Assembly (NCBI GenBank): GCA_945898725.1
Contig: CAMDIK010000006.1
Span: 17,840-81,839 of the forward strand
DNA: 64,000 nucleotides
Direction of reading: 5' to 3'
From: Rickettsia typhi
Lineage (GTDB): Bacteria > Pseudomonadota > Alphaproteobacteria > Rickettsiales > Deianiraeaceae
Shown: in pieces, positions 17,455 to 26,925 of the stretch
Layout of the letters: every line of letters begins with the position of its first letter
How positions within the stretch are numbered: position 1 is the stretch's first letter
Made by a program: the position numbers and the translations under genes
Notes under the pieces: model-generated
What the model saw: the letters and a program-made list of their open reading frames with translations, nothing else
What the model was told of the DNA's origin: nothing
Databases searched by the model: none

Positions 17455-18018
17455 TTAGGCTCTTTCTAAGTATTCCCTGGTTTCAGTATTTACAATAATA
17501 ACCTCATCTTCGGTGATAAAAGGTGGCACTAAAACTGTAATTCCATTGCTCAATACTGCCGGTTTATTTACCTGAGTTGCAGTTGCGCCCTTGATATGCG
17601 GTTCAGTTTGCACAACTTTCAGCTTTACATTATCCGGAAGTTTCACACCAACCACCTCTTCGTCAATAATTTCCAATTTTATTTTAATATCGTCAATCAA
17701 GAAGTCAAGAGACTCTCCAACGTCTTCAAGATTCAACACCACTTCTTCATAAGAATCAAGGCGCAGGAAAAACAGTAAATCGTCCTGGCGATAGGAAAAT
17801 TGTGCCTCTATAGACTCTAAAATCAAGCGCTCCACCTTCTCTTCCGTGCGAAATCTTTCGTTTAATTTCGTTCCGGTTTTGATATTTTTAAGCTCCGCCT
17901 GCATAAAAGCACCGCCTTTTCCAGGCTTTACGTGCTGCAAAGATACAACCCTCCACCTCGCGCCACTGTGATCTAATATAAAGCCTTTTTGAAGCTGTCC
18001 TGCTGGAATACTTGGCAT
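17455..18018 (-). CDS. efp: Elongation factor P
   Basis: About 187 residues with three beta-barrel domains typical of EF-P. The tip loop HVKPGKGGAF near 29-38 carries the lysine that is post-translationally modified in many bacteria; the C-terminal domain ends INTETREYLERA-like (VNTETREYLERA). EF-P relieves ribosome stalling at proline runs. The ATG at 18018 is preferred; a TTG at 18039 would add seven residues. It precedes ubiE by one base and follows the ABC ATPase gene by 55 bases on the same strand. The modification enzymes are not in this window. Confidence 0.95.
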   Translation of the reverse strand: MPSIPAGQLQKGFILDHSGARWRVVSLQHVKPGKGGAFMQAELKNIKTGTKLNERFRTEEKVERLILESIEAQFSYRQDDLLFFLRLDSYEEVVLNLEDVGESLDFLIDDIKIKLEIIDEEVVGVKLPDNVKLKVVQTEPHIKGATATQVNKPAVLSNGITVLVPPFITEDEVIIVNTETREYLERA

Positions 18019-18073
18019 AATTTTATTCAATTTCTCCAAAAATTACATCAATTCGTTAATTGTCAAGAATTTT

Positions 18074-18880
18074 TTACACAATCATTCCATTTACTTGGTG
18101 ATTCCATAAATCCTTAAATTTACCACCGGATTTTCCCAATAATTCTTCAAAACCCCCGTCTTCAACCACCAAACCTTTGTCAAGCACCACAATTCTGTCC
18201 AAATGTTTTATAGTTGAAAGCCTGTGCGCAATTGCAATAACGGTTGCCTGGTTTTCTTGAAGCATGGTGTTAATTGATTCCTGAATTTCAGATTCAGTTT
18301 GGCTGTCAAGCGAAGAAGTTGCCTCATCAAGGATTAAAATTGGCGAATTTTTCAATACCGCCCGGGCAATTGCAATTCTCTGCCTCTGCCCGCCGGAAAG
18401 TTTTATACCCCTTTCACCCACTAAAGTATTGTATTTTTCAGGCAGGGTTTCAATGAATTCGTGAATGTTTGCCATTTTTGCCGCCATCTCAATATCAACT
18501 TGCGTGGAATTTTCCTTTGCATAGCCAATATTTTCCCCAATTGAACGGTGAAAAAGCATTATATCCTGGGGAATTAGTGCAATATTTTTCCGCAAACTAT
18601 CCGAAGTTACGTTGTAAATACTTTGCCCACCAACCAGAATATCTCCACCTTCCGCATTTTGTGGCGTAAAATCTGCCGCTTCCTCCCAGTATTTATAATT
18701 TGTAATTGCAAAATTCTTCAGTAAAAGATTGACTAAAGTAGACTTTCCAGAGCCAGAGTGCCCAACAAGCCCAACTTTTTCACCTTTTTTAATTTCCAAG
18801 TTGAAATTCTCAAAAACCCTTGAGCTATTTTCATAAGAAAAGTCTATATTTTTAAAGCAGATTATATATTTAACAAACAT
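18074..18880 (-). CDS. ABC exporter ATP-binding subunit
   Basis: A 268-residue stand-alone nucleotide-binding domain of the exporter type. Walker A is GHSGSGKST near 39-47, the Q-loop is PQDIMLFHRS, the signature is LSGGQRQRIAIARA, Walker B is ILILDEATSSLD, and the switch histidine is in AHRLSTI. It begins ICFKNIDFSYEN, the point at which this domain normally follows a membrane domain in MsbA-like proteins. Two membrane-domain genes (19365 and 20374) lie upstream on the same strand but are separated from it by a plus-strand orphan gene. All three together probably form one exporter; the cargo is unknown. Confidence 0.9.
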   Translation of the reverse strand: MFVKYIICFKNIDFSYENSSRVFENFNLEIKKGEKVGLVGHSGSGKSTLVNLLLKNFAITNYKYWEEAADFTPQNAEGGDILVGGQSIYNVTSDSLRKNIALIPQDIMLFHRSIGENIGYAKENSTQVDIEMAAKMANIHEFIETLPEKYNTLVGERGIKLSGGQRQRIAIARAVLKNSPILILDEATSSLDSQTESEIQESINTMLQENQATVIAIAHRLSTIKHLDRIVVLDKGLVVEDGGFEELLGKSGGKFKDLWNHQVNGMIV

Positions 18881-18932
18881 CTAAGACTAATTATGCGCAC
18901 TTCCAAATTATTTGCAATATTTTTTTTATCAC

Positions 18933-18961
18933 TTGACAAATAGGAAAAATTGTGATACTAT
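18933..18961 (+). promoter_or_regulatory. Near-consensus sigma70 promoter
   Basis: TTGACA (18933-18938), a 17-base spacer and TACTAT (18956-18961) differ from the consensus at one position. The transcript would start near 18968, about 18 bases before the ATG at 18986. Confidence 0.75.
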
Positions 18962-18985
18962 AAGGTTGTAAAATAATTTTTATAT

Positions 18986-19345
18986 ATGAACGATAAACAG
19001 CAGAGCTTAAGCATATCGCAACCAATAAGTATATCAATATCCAATCATTTAAGTGCGCGATATGACTTACTTGCAACGACATCTTCACGTAAAAGCATTA
19101 AAGTTTCTGATGGTAGTGCCATAACAGCCTATGAATTTAACACTCAGCACCTAGAAAATTCTGTAATGGAAAACTTAAAACAAGTTTACATAACCCCAGA
19201 GAGAGAAGCGTATCGCAAAATAATATCAAACCGCAACCTTTGTTGCATAAAATATACAAAAGTAAAATATGAAAGACTTGGTGAAATGGAGTGTAATTTT
19301 CTAAAAAAATCTATAGACAAAATACATACGATGTTGTTGAGATAG
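18986..19345 (+). CDS. Small orphan protein of unknown function
   Basis: A 119-residue soluble protein beginning MNDKQQSLSISQPISIS, Ser/Ile-rich at the N-terminus and basic at the C-terminus (SIDKIHTMLLR), with three cysteines. No family is recognised. It lies on the plus strand inside an otherwise minus-strand ABC exporter locus, between the ATPase gene and the membrane-subunit genes. A strong promoter (18933-18961) directly precedes it with a short leader and no clear ribosome-binding site. This supports a real gene inserted into the locus. Confidence 0.55.
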   Translation: MNDKQQSLSISQPISISISNHLSARYDLLATTSSRKSIKVSDGSAITAYEFNTQHLENSVMENLKQVYITPEREAYRKIISNRNLCCIKYTKVKYERLGEMECNFLKKSIDKIHTMLLR

Positions 19346-19364
19346 TTATAGCGTCAACAAAACC

Positions 19365-20366
19365 CTAAATCACCAGAATTTTTGCATCTTTTTTGTCTAA
19401 TGTGCTTCTTTGGGCTTTCATGATGGAAAAGGATGACCTAAAATCGCCCATTTCCTTCATGAAATCTGCAAGATGCGTTACAAACATCCATAGATTAAAG
19501 GAAATTGTTGTGATTACAGTACTCAAAACAAAAATGAAATCACCGGAGGAAATAATGCCGCTTTTTCTGCACTTCAGCATGAATAAAAACACAAAAGCAA
19601 CCATTGGCCAATATAAAATAATGCCAACAATTTGGAATTTAAAATCATATTTATACATAGCAATCTGCGCCTTAACAAACCCGTTTTCAATAGCATTTTC
19701 AAGCTTTTTATGCTCTTGTTTTTGCTTCGCGAAGTTTAGAATTGCAAAAATATTTGCAACATTATCAGCCAGGCTACCAAATATTTTATGCTTTTCATCG
19801 CCTTCAATTCCGGAAAAAATAGACATTTTTTTAACCATCGGAAACATCACTGCGAAAAAAATCAGGCACCAAAATAACATAAAAGTTGCAATTGTGTAAT
19901 TTACAAAAAACAGGGCAAATAATGGGAAAATTGCCCAGCAGAAATAGCATAAAGTTTTGCTGTGAAGGTTTGAAAAAACACTGTCATAACCATCCAAAAT
20001 TCCCTTCATTTTACTAATAATTGCGCCACTTTGCGTGTTTTGAAAATAGGAATAATCAAGCCTTGTGACGTGATTGTAAACATCAAGAATGATATTTTTT
20101 CTCACAAACGGCTCGCTTTTTCGCTCGGCGAAGTTTGAAATTCTCCAGGAAATATCAAGAAAAATATTCGCACTAAAGAAAATTGCAACGGCAAGGGAAA
20201 TTTTTGCCGGATTCGCCCCACTTGAAATTTCATCAACTATCAGTTTAAAAGAATAATAGTTTAAAACGGAGTAAAAACCCGTTAAAATCGGCGCCTGAAG
20301 TATCAGAAAATACCACCATTTATAGGGTTTTATGTGAAAATAAAGAAATTTTACTGCGTCTTTCAT
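19365..20366 (-). CDS. ABC exporter membrane-domain subunit (second of two)
   Basis: A 333-residue protein with about six membrane helices and the cytoplasmic-loop pattern of ABC_membrane domains (LDYSYFQNTQSGAIISKM near 95-112). It stops at STLDKKDAKILVI, exactly where the ATPase domain begins in single-chain exporters; no ATPase sequence follows. It is a paralogue of the gene upstream (20374-21375), which has the same length and the ending LDKKDAKVLVI, so the pair arose by duplication after or together with the split. Only seven bases separate the two genes. They would pair in the membrane with the separate ATPase encoded at 18074. Confidence 0.8.
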   Translation of the reverse strand: MKDAVKFLYFHIKPYKWWYFLILQAPILTGFYSVLNYYSFKLIVDEISSGANPAKISLAVAIFFSANIFLDISWRISNFAERKSEPFVRKNIILDVYNHVTRLDYSYFQNTQSGAIISKMKGILDGYDSVFSNLHSKTLCYFCWAIFPLFALFFVNYTIATFMLFWCLIFFAVMFPMVKKMSIFSGIEGDEKHKIFGSLADNVANIFAILNFAKQKQEHKKLENAIENGFVKAQIAMYKYDFKFQIVGIILYWPMVAFVFLFMLKCRKSGIISSGDFIFVLSTVITTISFNLWMFVTHLADFMKEMGDFRSSFSIMKAQRSTLDKKDAKILVI

Positions 20367-20373
20367 ATATAAA

Positions 20374-21375
20374 TTAAATCACCAAAACTTTCGCGTCTTT
20401 TTTGTCTAAAATTTCCTGTTTTGAGAAAATTCCATCAAGAGAGGCGCGAAGTTCGGCAAGATTTTGCACGAAAGACATCCAATTTTGCACTAGGGAAAAA
20501 ATTTCCCCGCCGCATCTCGTGGTTGCCAAAATTCCCACAACCAGCGCCCCGGTTTCAATTTCATTTGCAATTCTAAGACTTGCCGCATACCAGAAAACTC
20601 CAAGTAAAATAAGGGTATTTACCAGCCCGGTAGCCAGCCAAGCTTTGTAATTATAGTAATGCAATTCGTTAATTGCCGGAATACTTACGTCATCATATCG
20701 CTTTTTTATCGCATTAATTTCGCGATTTTTCGTTGCAAATTGGAAAATTGTGAACATATTTGTAATTCTATCCGAAACCATGCCAAGCATCACATGCCAA
20801 TTTTGCTTGTTTTCAAAGGCAATTTTCTTGTATTTTTTTTGCTGAAAATAAGCAATTACGCCCATTATCGCAACGTATAAAAATATCGGGAGAAGCATTT
20901 TCGGCGCCACAAAAGCAACCAGCATTAGATTTATCACAATACTTGACACATTTTCCAGAATGCTATGCGAAATTTTGTCCCAAAAGCCGCAAAAACCATC
21001 CGTAAGTCCCTTTAATTTACTAACAATTGAGCCCGCAAAATTGTTTTGAAAATAGGAATACGAGTGATTTTGCACGTATTCATAAGGGAAAACAACCAGG
21101 TCGCGGAACACGTTTCCGTAAAATTTGTATTCCGAAAAATCGTGCAAAGACCAGAAAAATCTCAAACCCAGCTCCATGGCAAGAAAAATCGCCAGAGGGT
21201 GCAAAAACGCCTGATAATTCAGGTTTTCACTGGAAATTGTGTCAATTAAAATCTTCACAATATAGTTATTCGCGGCGAAATAAATTCCCGAAAAAAGTGG
21301 CGCCAAACACAGGCAAATGTACCATTTTTTATACGGTTTTGACATTTTCATCACAAAGGAAAACGGCGTATACAT
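20374..21375 (-). CDS. ABC exporter membrane-domain subunit (first of two)
   Basis: A 333-residue membrane protein, paralogous to the next gene downstream: KPYKKWYICL matches KPYKWWYFLI, YSYFQNNFAGSIVSKLKG matches the intracellular loop, and the final residues LDKKDAKVLVI are nearly identical. About six helices are visible. In an MsbA-type protein an ATPase domain would follow here; instead there is a stop codon and the next start. The divergence between paralogues in helices versus the conserved C-terminal linker fits a heterodimer. Upstream is truA after a 48-base gap. Confidence 0.8.
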   Translation of the reverse strand: MYTPFSFVMKMSKPYKKWYICLCLAPLFSGIYFAANNYIVKILIDTISSENLNYQAFLHPLAIFLAMELGLRFFWSLHDFSEYKFYGNVFRDLVVFPYEYVQNHSYSYFQNNFAGSIVSKLKGLTDGFCGFWDKISHSILENVSSIVINLMLVAFVAPKMLLPIFLYVAIMGVIAYFQQKKYKKIAFENKQNWHVMLGMVSDRITNMFTIFQFATKNREINAIKKRYDDVSIPAINELHYYNYKAWLATGLVNTLILLGVFWYAASLRIANEIETGALVVGILATTRCGGEIFSLVQNWMSFVQNLAELRASLDGIFSKQEILDKKDAKVLVI

Positions 21376-21423
21376 TTTGAAAATTAAAAATACAAGCCGA
21401 TATTACAGCAAAAATTATTAAAT

Positions 21424-22167
21424 TCAATAGATAACCTCAAAAAAATACAGCCCGTGCGCCGGCGCCGTTATTCCCGCCAGTTTTCGATCCCCAGATTCAA
21501 TGATTTTCGCAGTATCCATCGGGGAAATTTTGCCCCGTCCAACATCCAAAAGCGTTCCAACTATAATTCGAACCATGTTATGCAAAAAAGACTTCGCCGA
21601 AATGGTAAAAACCAGCTCATTTCCCTTGCAATCTATGAGAATTTCTGAAATTGTTCTTACAGGATTTCTGCTTTGACATTCACTAGAGCGAAAAGCTGAA
21701 AAATTGTGCTTCCCAAGCAAAAAACTCGATGCAATCAGCATATTTTCAACATTCAAATCAAATGGGAAGTGAAAATGCGTATCTTTTTTGAAGACGGGCT
21801 TAGTTTTTTCAAGATTCACAAAATACTTGTAAGTGCGCATTTTTGCCGCAAATCTAGAGTCAAAATCCAGCGCAACTTCATCGGTTTTTTTAACCGAAAT
21901 ATCGTCATTCCGTAGGTAAAAATTAAGACCATTTGTAATGTTATAACAGTGAAATTTCCCATTGTTTTCCAGGGAAAAATCAATCACCTGCCCCATGGCA
22001 TGCACACCCGCATCGGTTCGCCCGGAATAGTTAATTTCCACATCAAAATTTGTGAGTTTTTTGATAGCATTTTCAAGCGCACCTTGAATGGTTTTCTGCC
22101 CAGTCTGCCTTTGCATTCCGTGATATTTTGCCCCGTTATACTCAATAATACACTTATATTTTTTCAT
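21424..22167 (-). CDS. truA: tRNA pseudouridine(38-40) synthase TruA
   Basis: About 247 residues. The catalytic aspartate is D52 in GRTDAGVHA, and the N-terminus KYKCIIEYNGAKYHGMQRQ is typical. It modifies uridines in the anticodon stem-loop of tRNA. The ATG at 22167 gives MKKYKC; an upstream ATG at 22191 adds eight residues. The start overlaps the spoT 3' end by 14 bases, so translation is probably coupled. Confidence 0.95.
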   Translation of the reverse strand: MKKYKCIIEYNGAKYHGMQRQTGQKTIQGALENAIKKLTNFDVEINYSGRTDAGVHAMGQVIDFSLENNGKFHCYNITNGLNFYLRNDDISVKKTDEVALDFDSRFAAKMRTYKYFVNLEKTKPVFKKDTHFHFPFDLNVENMLIASSFLLGKHNFSAFRSSECQSRNPVRTISEILIDCKGNELVFTISAKSFLHNMVRIIVGTLLDVGRGKISPMDTAKIIESGDRKLAGITAPAHGLYFFEVIY

Positions 22168-24385
22168 AAACTTGTAGTATTTTAGTTTCAATATTGGTAA
22201 AATTATTCTTTAGATCAAGCGAAAAAGATTCCAAATCTAACTCCGCACCAGATAGAGCGAAAAATCCCGTTTTACCCCCGGAATCATTGGAATATTTCAC
22301 CGTATATTCAAGTATTTTTATACCATATTTCTCGGAATTTTCACTCAAATATCGCGCCAAATCTTCGCAGTAATTACTCTGTACAAGCTTCATGGTTGAA
22401 ATATCGTCAATCCCGCAGATTTCAGAACCTTTTGCGGAAATAATGCCAGTGCTAATAATTTGTTGCTTTAAATTTTCGCACGCAGAGTTGTGCAAGAAAA
22501 TTCCAGATCCACTCTGCAAAACTCCAATAATATCAGAGTGTTTGTGAATATCGCAACACTTGGAAACATAGCAAATCATATTCGGAAATGTGCCCAAACT
22601 AACGCGCCTGCACTCTGTTTTTCCGGAAGATTTACCAAAATCAACGCCCTGCATAACTTCAGCCTTTCGCACGCCCCTGGTTTGCATTTTATTGAAAACT
22701 TTTGCAATCAATTTCATCGGATCAATACTGCCATTAAAGCATTTTAAATACAAATCTGCCGTTTGTGAAAGCCCGGAATGACGCAAAATAATATTCAAAG
22801 TATCTTGATTTAACCTAACCCCGCTTACATCGCAAGCCTTATTCAAAATCACCATACCGCTGGCAATTTTATCGTAATTTTCAACATCTTTTGCCATTTT
22901 GGTAATTTGATGTTTCGCCTTACCGGTTATAACATATTTCAGCCAATTATGGCTTAAAGTTGGGTTTTTTCCTGTGAAAATTTCAATTTTATCACCGTTT
23001 TTCACATCCGTATCAAGATCGTGCACAATATTTCCATTAACTTTTGCGTAAATAAACCTGCTTGCCTTGTCAAAATCCACAGCAAATGCAAAATCCAGCA
23101 CCTTAGACTTCGCAGGAAGGTGAATTATATCGCCGTCTTTTGTAAAAGCAAAAACCTTGTCCTTGTACATTTCAAGCTTTGTATATTCCAAAATATCATT
23201 CGCAGTTGAAGAGGAATTTAGAATTTCCAATATTTTCATAATCCATTTTTGCTGTAAATCTTCAGAATTTAGCGCGTCTGTGCCGGTTTTATAACCCCAG
23301 TGAGCCGCCAAACCCAGCTCTGCTTCTTCATGCATATTTTGTGTTCGAATTTGGAATTCCATAATCACACCGCGATCGTCAATCACCACAGTATGCAAAG
23401 ATTTATACCCATTTTGCTTGGGCGTGCTAATATAATCCATAAACGAATTAGGGATAAATTTATAAACGGAATGTATAACCTGCAAAGCGCGATAACAGCA
23501 GCTAATGCCGATATTATCATCAAAAATTGGCAACATTTGCTCGGCAGAAGTGGTGTTTTCTATCACAATTCTATACCCTATAATATCATTAATTTCATTA
23601 AAAGCTATGGCTTTATTTTGCATTTTTCGCCATATTGAATATGAAGTTTTTATTCTATATTCCGCACTAGCCTTAATGCCGTGCCCTTGCAAAATATTTT
23701 TGATAAATTCCGTTTTATCTATCAAAAAATTACCCGGGGTAGAGTCCATAATTTCATTCACGCGCCGAATTACCGAATTTCTCGCCCTGGGATTGATAAT
23801 TGCAAAAGATAAATCTTGCAGAGTATCTTTCATTTGGTACATTCCTATTCTTTCCGCAAGCGGGGCGTAAACCTCAAGTGTTTCAATGGCTTTTGCGCGT
23901 CTTTTTTTGTAACTTAAGATTGAATCCATAGTCATCATATTATGCAATCTATCGCATAATTTTACTATTAAAACGCGAATATCCTGCGAAAGTGCCAGGA
24001 ATAATTTACGCAAATTCTCCGCCTCTTTAATCTCATCATTTTTGTATTCTATTGACCCAAGTTTGGTTACGCCATCTACAATTTTTGCAATTTCCATGCC
24101 AAAAATTCCCGCTATATCTTCAAATGTAACATCAGTATCTTCAATAACATCGTGCAAAAGTGCGGTAATAATACTGGTGTCGTCCAGCTTTAAAATAGCA
24201 ACAACATTGGCAACGGCAAGCGGGTGGGTATAGTACGGGTGCCCGGATTTTCTAATCTGTGTTCCGTGTTTTTCCTTGGCATATTCAAAAGCCTTTGCAA
24301 TTAATGTAAAATCACTTCTTGGATTATATCTGCGAATAGTCTGCAATAATTCCTCAAACTCTATATACTTTGGAATATCCAGCAT
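22154..24385 (-). CDS. spoT: Bifunctional (p)ppGpp synthetase/hydrolase
   Basis: A full-length 743-residue RelA/SpoT protein. The HD hydrolase domain has HP and LLHDVIEDT (HD at 78-79). The synthetase domain (about 240-350) keeps DIIGYRIVI, DYISTPKQNGYKSLHT and EFQIRT. A TGS domain follows near 395-455, then a weakly conserved regulatory tail. Both active sites look intact, so it should make and degrade the stringent-response alarmone. Rickettsia usually retain only fragments, so a complete copy suggests the organism meets changing nutrient supply. It lies between udg and truA, overlapping truA. Confidence 0.95.
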   Translation of the reverse strand: MLDIPKYIEFEELLQTIRRYNPRSDFTLIAKAFEYAKEKHGTQIRKSGHPYYTHPLAVANVVAILKLDDTSIITALLHDVIEDTDVTFEDIAGIFGMEIAKIVDGVTKLGSIEYKNDEIKEAENLRKLFLALSQDIRVLIVKLCDRLHNMMTMDSILSYKKRRAKAIETLEVYAPLAERIGMYQMKDTLQDLSFAIINPRARNSVIRRVNEIMDSTPGNFLIDKTEFIKNILQGHGIKASAEYRIKTSYSIWRKMQNKAIAFNEINDIIGYRIVIENTTSAEQMLPIFDDNIGISCCYRALQVIHSVYKFIPNSFMDYISTPKQNGYKSLHTVVIDDRGVIMEFQIRTQNMHEEAELGLAAHWGYKTGTDALNSEDLQQKWIMKILEILNSSSTANDILEYTKLEMYKDKVFAFTKDGDIIHLPAKSKVLDFAFAVDFDKASRFIYAKVNGNIVHDLDTDVKNGDKIEIFTGKNPTLSHNWLKYVITGKAKHQITKMAKDVENYDKIASGMVILNKACDVSGVRLNQDTLNIILRHSGLSQTADLYLKCFNGSIDPMKLIAKVFNKMQTRGVRKAEVMQGVDFGKSSGKTECRRVSLGTFPNMICYVSKCCDIHKHSDIIGVLQSGSGIFLHNSACENLKQQIISTGIISAKGSEICGIDDISTMKLVQSNYCEDLARYLSENSEKYGIKILEYTVKYSNDSGGKTGFFALSGAELDLESFSLDLKNNFTNIETKILQVYEKI

Positions 24386-24450
24386 TTCGATAAAATTACA
24401 ACACTATTATCATATATGGTATAATTTTAAAATCAACAAACATTGTAAAG

Positions 24451-25296
24451 CTAGTTTAAAAATGTAGTAATTTCCATGCAATCTTGCCACATGATTTTTT
24501 TTGCACTTGGGTTGCGCAGTAAATATGACGGATGATACACTGAAGTTGCCTTAATTGATAGATTTTCAGAAATTTTTACGTCAAAAAAAGTACCGCGAAC
24601 ATCGGATATTTTTACCTCTTTTTGCAATATAGATTCCAGTGCCACAGCCCCGCATAAAATTAGCAATTTAGGGCGAATAATTTCCAATTGCCTAACAACA
24701 AAAGGTCTGCACATTTCTATTTCATTGCGAGTTGGCTTTCTGTTTGCAGGGGGGCGCCAAAAAACAGTATTTGTAATGTATAAATTAGTTTTTCTGTCTA
24801 GATTTATTGAAGATAAAGCATTGCTAAGCAAGCGCCCGCTTCGCCCGCAAAATGGAATTCCCTGCAGGTCTTCCTCCTCACCCGGAGCCTCTCCAATCAG
24901 CACCACATTTGCATTATGCACACCGTCAGAAAGCACTGTTTTATTGGATAAAATCTTAATTTCACAAAAGTTTGAAGATTCCAAATAAGCCTGAATTGCT
25001 TGAATATTTTGCAAATTTTGCGCATCCGATTCTAGCTTTTTTATAACATCAGCGCTGGGGCCATCTACCATTTTCGCTTCATTTATAATTGGGGTTTTTG
25101 TAGGAATTTTTGGCATCTTTTCTTCTGAAATATTGATAATCTCCGTGGATTTTTTATTCTGCGTGGTGAAAATATCGCACCCAATTTCCCCCTGCAAATT
25201 AGCAAATGTATTATATGAAGCAATGGAATTTTCAAGCCGCCAGTCCTTCAATAAATAGGTAAAATCCAGTAAAATATCCCTATTATTTGATGACAT
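24451..25296 (-). CDS. Family-4-like uracil-DNA glycosylase
   Basis: About 281 residues. LIGEAPGEEEDLQGIPFCGRSG is the family active-site region, followed by ITNTVFWRPPANRKPT and EMCRPF. In iron-sulfur family 4 enzymes the WRPP position reads CRPP, giving a cluster ligand. That cysteine is missing here and the N-terminal CxxC is also reduced to one Cys. Loss of the cluster is known in the alphaproteobacterial branch of this family. It removes uracil from DNA. The ATG at 25296 (MSSNNRDILL) is preferred; an upstream start would overlap the previous gene by over 100 bases. It overlaps the PpiD-like gene by 14 bases. Confidence 0.85.
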   Translation of the reverse strand: MSSNNRDILLDFTYLLKDWRLENSIASYNTFANLQGEIGCDIFTTQNKKSTEIINISEEKMPKIPTKTPIINEAKMVDGPSADVIKKLESDAQNLQNIQAIQAYLESSNFCEIKILSNKTVLSDGVHNANVVLIGEAPGEEEDLQGIPFCGRSGRLLSNALSSINLDRKTNLYITNTVFWRPPANRKPTRNEIEMCRPFVVRQLEIIRPKLLILCGAVALESILQKEVKISDVRGTFFDVKISENLSIKATSVYHPSYLLRNPSAKKIMWQDCMEITTFLN

Positions 25297-26833
25297 AAGT
25301 CTTGAAATAATTACCGTTAATTTCAATATCATACTTATCCTGAAGGTACATATAATATAGATAGTACATGTCAGTTTTTTTCTCATTATGTATAGATTCT
25401 GCAACCTTTAGTGCAAAATCGCGCTGGGCTGCATTCACGGGCAAAATATGCGAAATAAATGCCACTTTATAAACATCTCCAATGCGCACAACCCGCGAAA
25501 AAGACTCCTGATTTGGTGTAAAAATAGCTTCTAATATCTCGGGGTTGATATTTTGATCCGCGCGCTTATATGCAAAATTTTCGTTCTTTGCAAAGCCATT
25601 TTTGCGCAATATATTAAGCTGCTCGATATATGTATTATTTTTTAACTCCACGCCGGAATTCCAATTATTCACCATTTCATCGGTCAACCTACCCTGTTCG
25701 TGTTTTAGATATTCCTTCAAAACATTTGCCCGCGCTTCATCAAATGATAAATATTCCACAGGTTTTTCAGACTCGGCAAATATCATATTCACCTCGTAAC
25801 ATTGCTCGCCGTATCTACCAAGTCCAATTGAATTGGTGGCAATTCTATCAACATACCCCGAAAGTTTATCATCGCCAAGTGTAAAATTTTTTTCAAGAAT
25901 GGAAACATCGTACGCCATTGCTAAATTTTCAAATCTTTCTCTATTATAAGACTGAATATCTTTTAGTAAATTCTCAATCATCTTGCACTTGTAAGCATTT
26001 TCAAACATTCTTTTGGCATCGCCCATTTTCATACCCGGAAAACTAGATCGCATATTATCCACCGCGGCTTCATTGGCTTGATAGTCAATTTTGCCGTAAA
26101 TATCTTTCATATTGATAATTTTAATGGCTTTTTCCTTTTTTTTGCGGAATAAGTTACGGTTTTTATTGTAAAATTCATATAAAGTATTAGCACTGGGCGC
26201 GCTGGAAATTTTAATGTTTTTCGGATCCATGATATATATATCCCCTTTTCGCAATTCCTCACGAGATTTTGCAATCATTTCAGCGGTTAAATCATCACTG
26301 GTAATCACGCTTGCCATGCCTGAAGTTACAACATCGCTAACCAAATTAGAGCGCATTGCCCGCATATATTCCCTTTCTGTTATGTATTGATTTTCCAAGA
26401 AATTCTTAAATAATATCGGAGAAAATGCTCCATTTTCCTTGAACATATCATCGTTTTTAATAATTTCAATCAACAAGTCATCATCAATTCTAAAGCCATA
26501 ATTTTTTAGCTCCAATTCCATTGATTTTTCCAATGCTAACTGGCTAACAAATTTTTTCTTAAGCTCAATATCATCACCCACCAAGCGCTTGCTGCGAATA
26601 AAATTGCGATACATATCGTCAAATTCGCGAATTCCAACATAATCATTACCAATTCGCAAGGCCCAAGAAACATCGCTAGAATCTTTTCCAAAGCTGCTAA
26701 TAATCAAGCCAAAAAGCACAAGAATTATCACAAAAGTGGACAATATCGTGGTTTTATTCAGGTGAAAATTAGACATCTTGCGCATTAGGAACACAACACC
26801 CTGCTTATATATTTCCAGTATTTTCTGCAACAT
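25283..26833 (-). CDS. PpiD-like periplasmic chaperone with SurA N-terminal domain
   Basis: A 516-residue protein with an N-terminal membrane helix (ILSTFVIILVLFGLIISSFG) followed by a SurA_N-type helical domain with the pattern GIREFDDMYRNF. This layout is that of PpiD, an inner-membrane-anchored periplasmic folding helper. A parvulin active site is not evident, so it may act as a chaperone without isomerase activity. Start: ATG 26833, though MSNFHLN at about 26776 would fit a shorter tail. It overlaps udg and is divergent from clpB, with the RpoH promoter in between. Confidence 0.75.
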   Translation of the reverse strand: MLQKILEIYKQGVVFLMRKMSNFHLNKTTILSTFVIILVLFGLIISSFGKDSSDVSWALRIGNDYVGIREFDDMYRNFIRSKRLVGDDIELKKKFVSQLALEKSMELELKNYGFRIDDDLLIEIIKNDDMFKENGAFSPILFKNFLENQYITEREYMRAMRSNLVSDVVTSGMASVITSDDLTAEMIAKSREELRKGDIYIMDPKNIKISSAPSANTLYEFYNKNRNLFRKKKEKAIKIINMKDIYGKIDYQANEAAVDNMRSSFPGMKMGDAKRMFENAYKCKMIENLLKDIQSYNRERFENLAMAYDVSILEKNFTLGDDKLSGYVDRIATNSIGLGRYGEQCYEVNMIFAESEKPVEYLSFDEARANVLKEYLKHEQGRLTDEMVNNWNSGVELKNNTYIEQLNILRKNGFAKNENFAYKRADQNINPEILEAIFTPNQESFSRVVRIGDVYKVAFISHILPVNAAQRDFALKVAESIHNEKKTDMYYLYYMYLQDKYDIEINGNYFKTYVIK

Positions 26834-26925
26834 AATCTGCTATTTTTATACGTATATTGCAGTATTAAAATTTTACATTAAAAGTCAAGATATTATTAAT
26901 TTTTTTACACAAAATTCATTCTTCG

